Below are positions 61,701 to 64,000 of a stretch of 64,000 nt of DNA, in pieces. Positions within the stretch are counted from its first letter, which is position 1; the number at the start of each line of letters is the position of its first letter. Position numbers and translations under genes: made by a program. The stretch is from Pseudomonadota bacterium (GTDB taxonomy: Bacteria > Myxococcota_A > Polyangia > Polyangiales > Polyangiaceae), in NCBI GenBank assembly GCA_023431345.1, contig JAEYWK010000049.1, positions 56,702 through 120,701 of the forward strand, in the 5' to 3' direction. Below the pieces are notes generated by a model. The model saw only the letters and a list, made by a program, of their open reading frames with translations, ran no database searches and was not told where the DNA came from.

Positions 61701-62708
61701 GGCTCGCGCCTCGACGGCGTCTGGCTCGGGGATGCGAAAGGTCAGACCCAACCGCAACAGCGGCACGTTCGGCAGATCGACGTTGCCACCAGGGACACTA
61801 CTGCCGTCGTCGTTCTGCACGTCGTAGCGCCGATACAGGGTGTGTCCGAGGAAAGCGCTCAACCAGAGGGACGAGAGCAATCGCACGCGCACGTCCGCGC
61901 CCGCGGCGATCACCGAGTAGGCGACGTGATCGACGCAGCTCGCGAGCGGCGCGCGCCGCTCGTCACTCGCGGTTCGCGGATCGTCGGGACTGCCCACGCA
62001 CGGATAGCGCTCGCGAATCTCGCGACTGCCGATGGCGTACTCGTTGCCGCCGACGTCGGCGCTGAGCCCGAGCTCGGCGCGATGGGCGAGGCGCAGCGTG
62101 GCGCTGGCGAAGAAGGGGAGGCTCGCTTCTAGGCGAAAATGGGGACCAGGCGACCAATCCACGTATACCAGCGGGAGCGGCAAGAGCTCACCGAACGAAT
62201 AGCTGACGAGCCCTCCTCCCCCGGTCGTGAAGCTCGCACCGGGCGACCAGTTGAGCATGGTCAAGGCGCCGACACGCAGCGCGCGAGCGTCGAGCTTCTC
62301 GAGGTCGCCCGCGACTCCGGGCCACGCCCGCGCGGAAAGCGTCCAGCGCTCGCTCACGCGATGGGCCAAGAGCATCGGCATGTCGATCCCGAACAGCGCG
62401 TTCAGCGGAGTGAAACCGGGCGGCTCGTTCGCGTAGCTGACGCTATCCAGGTGAAACTGCAGGCCGGGGATGAAGAAGGTGTTTCGACCGAGCTGCGTCG
62501 GCACGTTGACCTGCACGTCGTAGCTCGAGATCTGAGCGCGCAGGCCGTCTGCCTCCGGCACGTCGGAGGCCGGCATGTACTGCAGCGTGGTGTCGGCGAG
62601 CGGCGGCAGCTGCGCCATGCCCGGCGCTGACAGGAGCAGGGCGAGCGCGCCGCTCAGGCCCGCGTGTGCGAGGCGAAGACGAACGCGGAGAGCCAGCAGC
62701 GTCAGCAC
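61692..62708 (-). CDS. Outer-membrane beta-barrel protein (DUF6268-like)
   Basis: 338 residues. The signal peptide ends near GMAQ. The body is beta-strand-rich with alternating aromatic/hydrophobic residues, including SYDVQVNVPTQLGRNTFFIPGLQF, RWTLSARAWPGVAGDL, LPLPLVYVDWSPGPHFRLEASLP, and an aromatic/Phe-type C-terminal strand LLRLGLTFRIP. This fits a small outer-membrane barrel, possibly DUF6268. Function unknown. Its stop region overlaps the kinase gene end by 9 nt on the other strand. Confidence 0.65.
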   Translation of the reverse strand: MLTLLALRVRLRLAHAGLSGALALLLSAPGMAQLPPLADTTLQYMPASDVPEADGLRAQISSYDVQVNVPTQLGRNTFFIPGLQFHLDSVSYANEPPGFTPLNALFGIDMPMLLAHRVSERWTLSARAWPGVAGDLEKLDARALRVGALTMLNWSPGASFTTGGGGLVSYSFGELLPLPLVYVDWSPGPHFRLEASLPFFASATLRLAHRAELGLSADVGGNEYAIGSREIRERYPCVGSPDDPRTASDERRAPLASCVDHVAYSVIAAGADVRVRLLSSLWLSAFLGHTLYRRYDVQNDDGSSVPGGNVDLPNVPLLRLGLTFRIPEPDAVEARALR

Positions 62709-62865
62709 CCGCGCTCATTTAGCCCGAGACGGCGCCAGGCTCGCGCTTGGCCCGCGGGTCGGGGTAATTTCAAGAAATCGTTGCGGCCGATGTCGAGCGC
62801 CGAGCCGCGGCTCCGTCCTCGGTACGTCCTGCCCGGCTGGGCAGCCCCAACGCTCTGGAGACCTC

Positions 62866-63322
62866 ATGTCAAAAATCACGCCTTTCCTGACTTTCAATGA
62901 CCAGGCCGAGCAGGCCGCCCGCTTCTACACCTCACTCTTCAAGGACTCCCGCGTGACCGACACGTCGCCGGGCGCCGGCGGAGGCGTGATGTCAGTCACG
63001 TTCGAGCTGGCAGGTCGTCAGTACATCGCGCTGAACGGCGGGCCGAGCTTCAAGTTCACGGAGGGCTTCTCGCTGTTCGTGAGCTGCGAGGACCAGGTGG
63101 AAGTGGACGCGCTGTGGGAGAAGCTGAGCGAGGGCGGCTCCGAGCAGCGATGCGGTTGGCTGAAGGACAAGTTCGGCGTTTCATGGCAGCTCATTCCCAA
63201 GGGCTTCGCTCAGCTCCTCTTCCGGAGGCGGCGATCCAGCGCGCGCACAGCGCGTCATGCAAGCCATGCTGAAGATGACCAAGCTCGAGCTCAGCGAGCT
63301 AAAAAAAGCCTACGACGGCTGA
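62866..63322 (+). pseudogene. VOC-family (PhnB-like) gene with a 1-nt insertion
   Basis: The start ATG 62866 with GGAG upstream leads into KITPFLTFNDQAEQAARFYTSLF, GGVMSVTFELAGRQYIALNGG and DKFGVSWQLIPKGFAQLL, typical of PhnB-like glyoxalase-superfamily proteins. After QLL the frame is lost. The +1 frame continues with GGGDPARAQRVMQAM and LELSELKKAYDG then TGA at 63320, exactly the expected C-terminus. One extra T at 63220/63221 explains it. Either a recent inactivation or a sequencing error; without it the product would be ~151 residues. Confidence 0.85.
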
Positions 63323-63405
63323 AGGCCATCGCCGCATCCCCTCCCAACCCCCGTTCCAACTGGACGCCGCCCCGCACCCCGCGCTATGCCTCTCGCCTCC
63401 TCATC

Positions 63406-63487
63406 GCACGAGTGGCGGAATTGGCAGACGCGCCGGATTTAGGTTCCGGTACCGCAAGGTGTGGGGGTTCAAGTCCCTCCTCGTGCA
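63406..63487 (+). tRNA. tRNA-Leu (anticodon TAG)
   Basis: An 82-nt cloverleaf: acceptor GCACGAG/CTCGTGC, D-arm with GGCGGAATTGGCAGACGC, anticodon stem CCGGA/TCCGG with loop TTTAGGT (anticodon 63440-63442), a variable arm as in class II tRNAs, and T-loop GGTTCAAGTC. CCA is not encoded. The neighbouring integrase makes this tRNA a likely attachment site. Confidence 0.95.
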
Positions 63488-63545
63488 CTACAGAGAAACG
63501 ATTCAGAAAGTCGGCGAAGAGCAAAACGTTTCTTGAGCAGCGCGC

Positions 63546-64000
63546 TCAAGTATTTCGACGATTCTTCGACGATATCGATTCCGAAGGCGTCGGCTCTGCG
63601 TTCGAATTCTTGAACTCGGGCAAGTGCTCGTGAAGATCAACGAGCCAACCGAGACGATGTTCTTGGATGGTCTCAGCGTCCTGCCTGTACCGAGCAAGCA
63701 TGACGGACGAGCAGTGCCCCGTCCTGCGCGTTACCCAGTCCTCGGTCTTTCCCAGAGCCAACGCAAGCGTGACGAACGTGGCTCTCAGATCGTGGGCGCG
63801 GATCGGAATCCTGTTTGCATCGCGCTGAAAGAGCTTCGGGCGCTCCTGACCGGCAAGTGCCAAGGCTTCTCTGAGTGTTAGCGCGCCTGCAGCTTGAGCC
63901 TCTGATCGCGCTCGCGTAGCCGACTGCGTGATGTGCACCTGAGCGAGGCGCGCGCTGGGCGCCGCCGACGAGGCGGCGGCAGTCGAAGCGCTGGTGCGGC
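63546..64000 (-). CDS. Tyrosine recombinase/integrase, partial (C-terminal half)
   Basis: The frame is open from the right window edge and ends at 63546, 58 nt from tRNA-Leu. The catalytic domain is seen: IRAHDLRATFVTLALALGKTEDW (His-x-x-Arg), TRRTGHCSS (the GH box) and MLARYRQ (the nucleophile Tyr). It is the C-terminal catalytic half of a phage-type integrase; the N-terminal part lies beyond the window. A tail rich in Ser/Glu/Asn follows the Tyr. The enzyme would insert an element at the tRNA; whether it is still active cannot be told. Confidence 0.85.
   Translation of the reverse strand, partial: RTSASTAAASSAAPSARLAQVHITQSATRARSEAQAAGALTLREALALAGQERPKLFQRDANRIPIRAHDLRATFVTLALALGKTEDWVTRRTGHCSSVMLARYRQDAETIQEHRLGWLVDLHEHLPEFKNSNAEPTPSESISSKNRRNT

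Noticed and set aside
62767..62778. ATTTCAAGAAAT palindrome between the barrel and VOC genes
   Set aside because: Only 5-bp arms in a short gap and no second copy nearby; not enough to call an operator.
63323..63633. Reading-through of the VOC frame across tRNA-Leu to 63633
   Set aside because: Follows only from the frameshift; the encoded tail covers a tRNA gene and has no protein similarity.

Overview
The window is GC-rich DNA from a Gram-negative bacterium that most resembles a myxobacterium (Myxococcota, probably Polyangia). This assignment is inferred from gene style, not from a marker gene. The signs are many lipoproteins with Gly/Ala/Pro-rich linkers, TPR/PEGA-type periplasmic proteins, FHA and PilZ proteins, a membrane Ser/Thr kinase, a sigma-54 two-component system, and an integrase of a type I associate with this group. 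Genes are dense, and ATGA/GTGA/TGATG start-stop overlaps are very common.

Layout. 1-4177 (minus) is a compact four-gene envelope operon: Gly-rich lipoprotein, TPR/PEGA protein, type 1 periplasmic-binding lipoprotein and a partial trypsin-like lipoprotein. 4414-15933 holds a lipoprotein, a double-FHA membrane protein divergent from a PilZ/AMIN-like protein, a DUF2079 membrane protein, a large TPR-HEAT exported protein and a small lipoprotein. tsaD follows. 17061-21237 (minus) is a surface-sugar operon (rmlA, rmlC, rmlB, a polyprenyl-phosphate glycosyltransferase, a methyltransferase) without rmlD. 21330-26637 carries agmatine-to-putrescine genes (aguB, aguA), a secreted hydrolase-like protein, a pseudouridine synthase and a two-gene membrane module related to HTTM proteins.

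26643-48009 is the most coherent part: a low-oxygen respiratory island. A three-gene minus-strand signalling operon (degenerate receiver, globin-coupled histidine kinase, sigma-54 response regulator) faces a single coupled plus-strand operon. That operon holds a fused ccoNO, ccoQ, a one-haem ccoP, ccoG, ccoH, a TauE/SafE-like gene, ccoI and ccoS, and then phosphoketolase (xfp) and acetate kinase (ackA), with overlaps joining ccoG through ackA. After a DUF1275 gene and a DrrAB-type ABC exporter come nnrS, nrfH and nrfA (nitrite to ammonium). These are preceded by a strong -24/-12 promoter match, so the same sigma-54 regulator is a natural candidate to control them. The inference is that the region lets the cell move between high-affinity oxygen respiration, nitrite ammonification/NO handling and substrate-level ATP formation through acetyl phosphate.

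48010-64000 is more mixed: a chimeric remnant of a porin and an MFS transporter, amn (AMP nucleosidase), a Pro-rich membrane protein, a flavin monooxygenase, a PQQ-type sugar dehydrogenase, a YdeI-like protein, an aminotransferase, a YihY/BrkB membrane protein, a triple universal-stress protein, a membrane Ser/Thr kinase, an outer-membrane barrel and a frameshifted VOC gene. It ends with tRNA-Leu(TAG), next to the C-terminal part of a tyrosine recombinase that runs off the right edge. This looks like the boundary of an integrated element.
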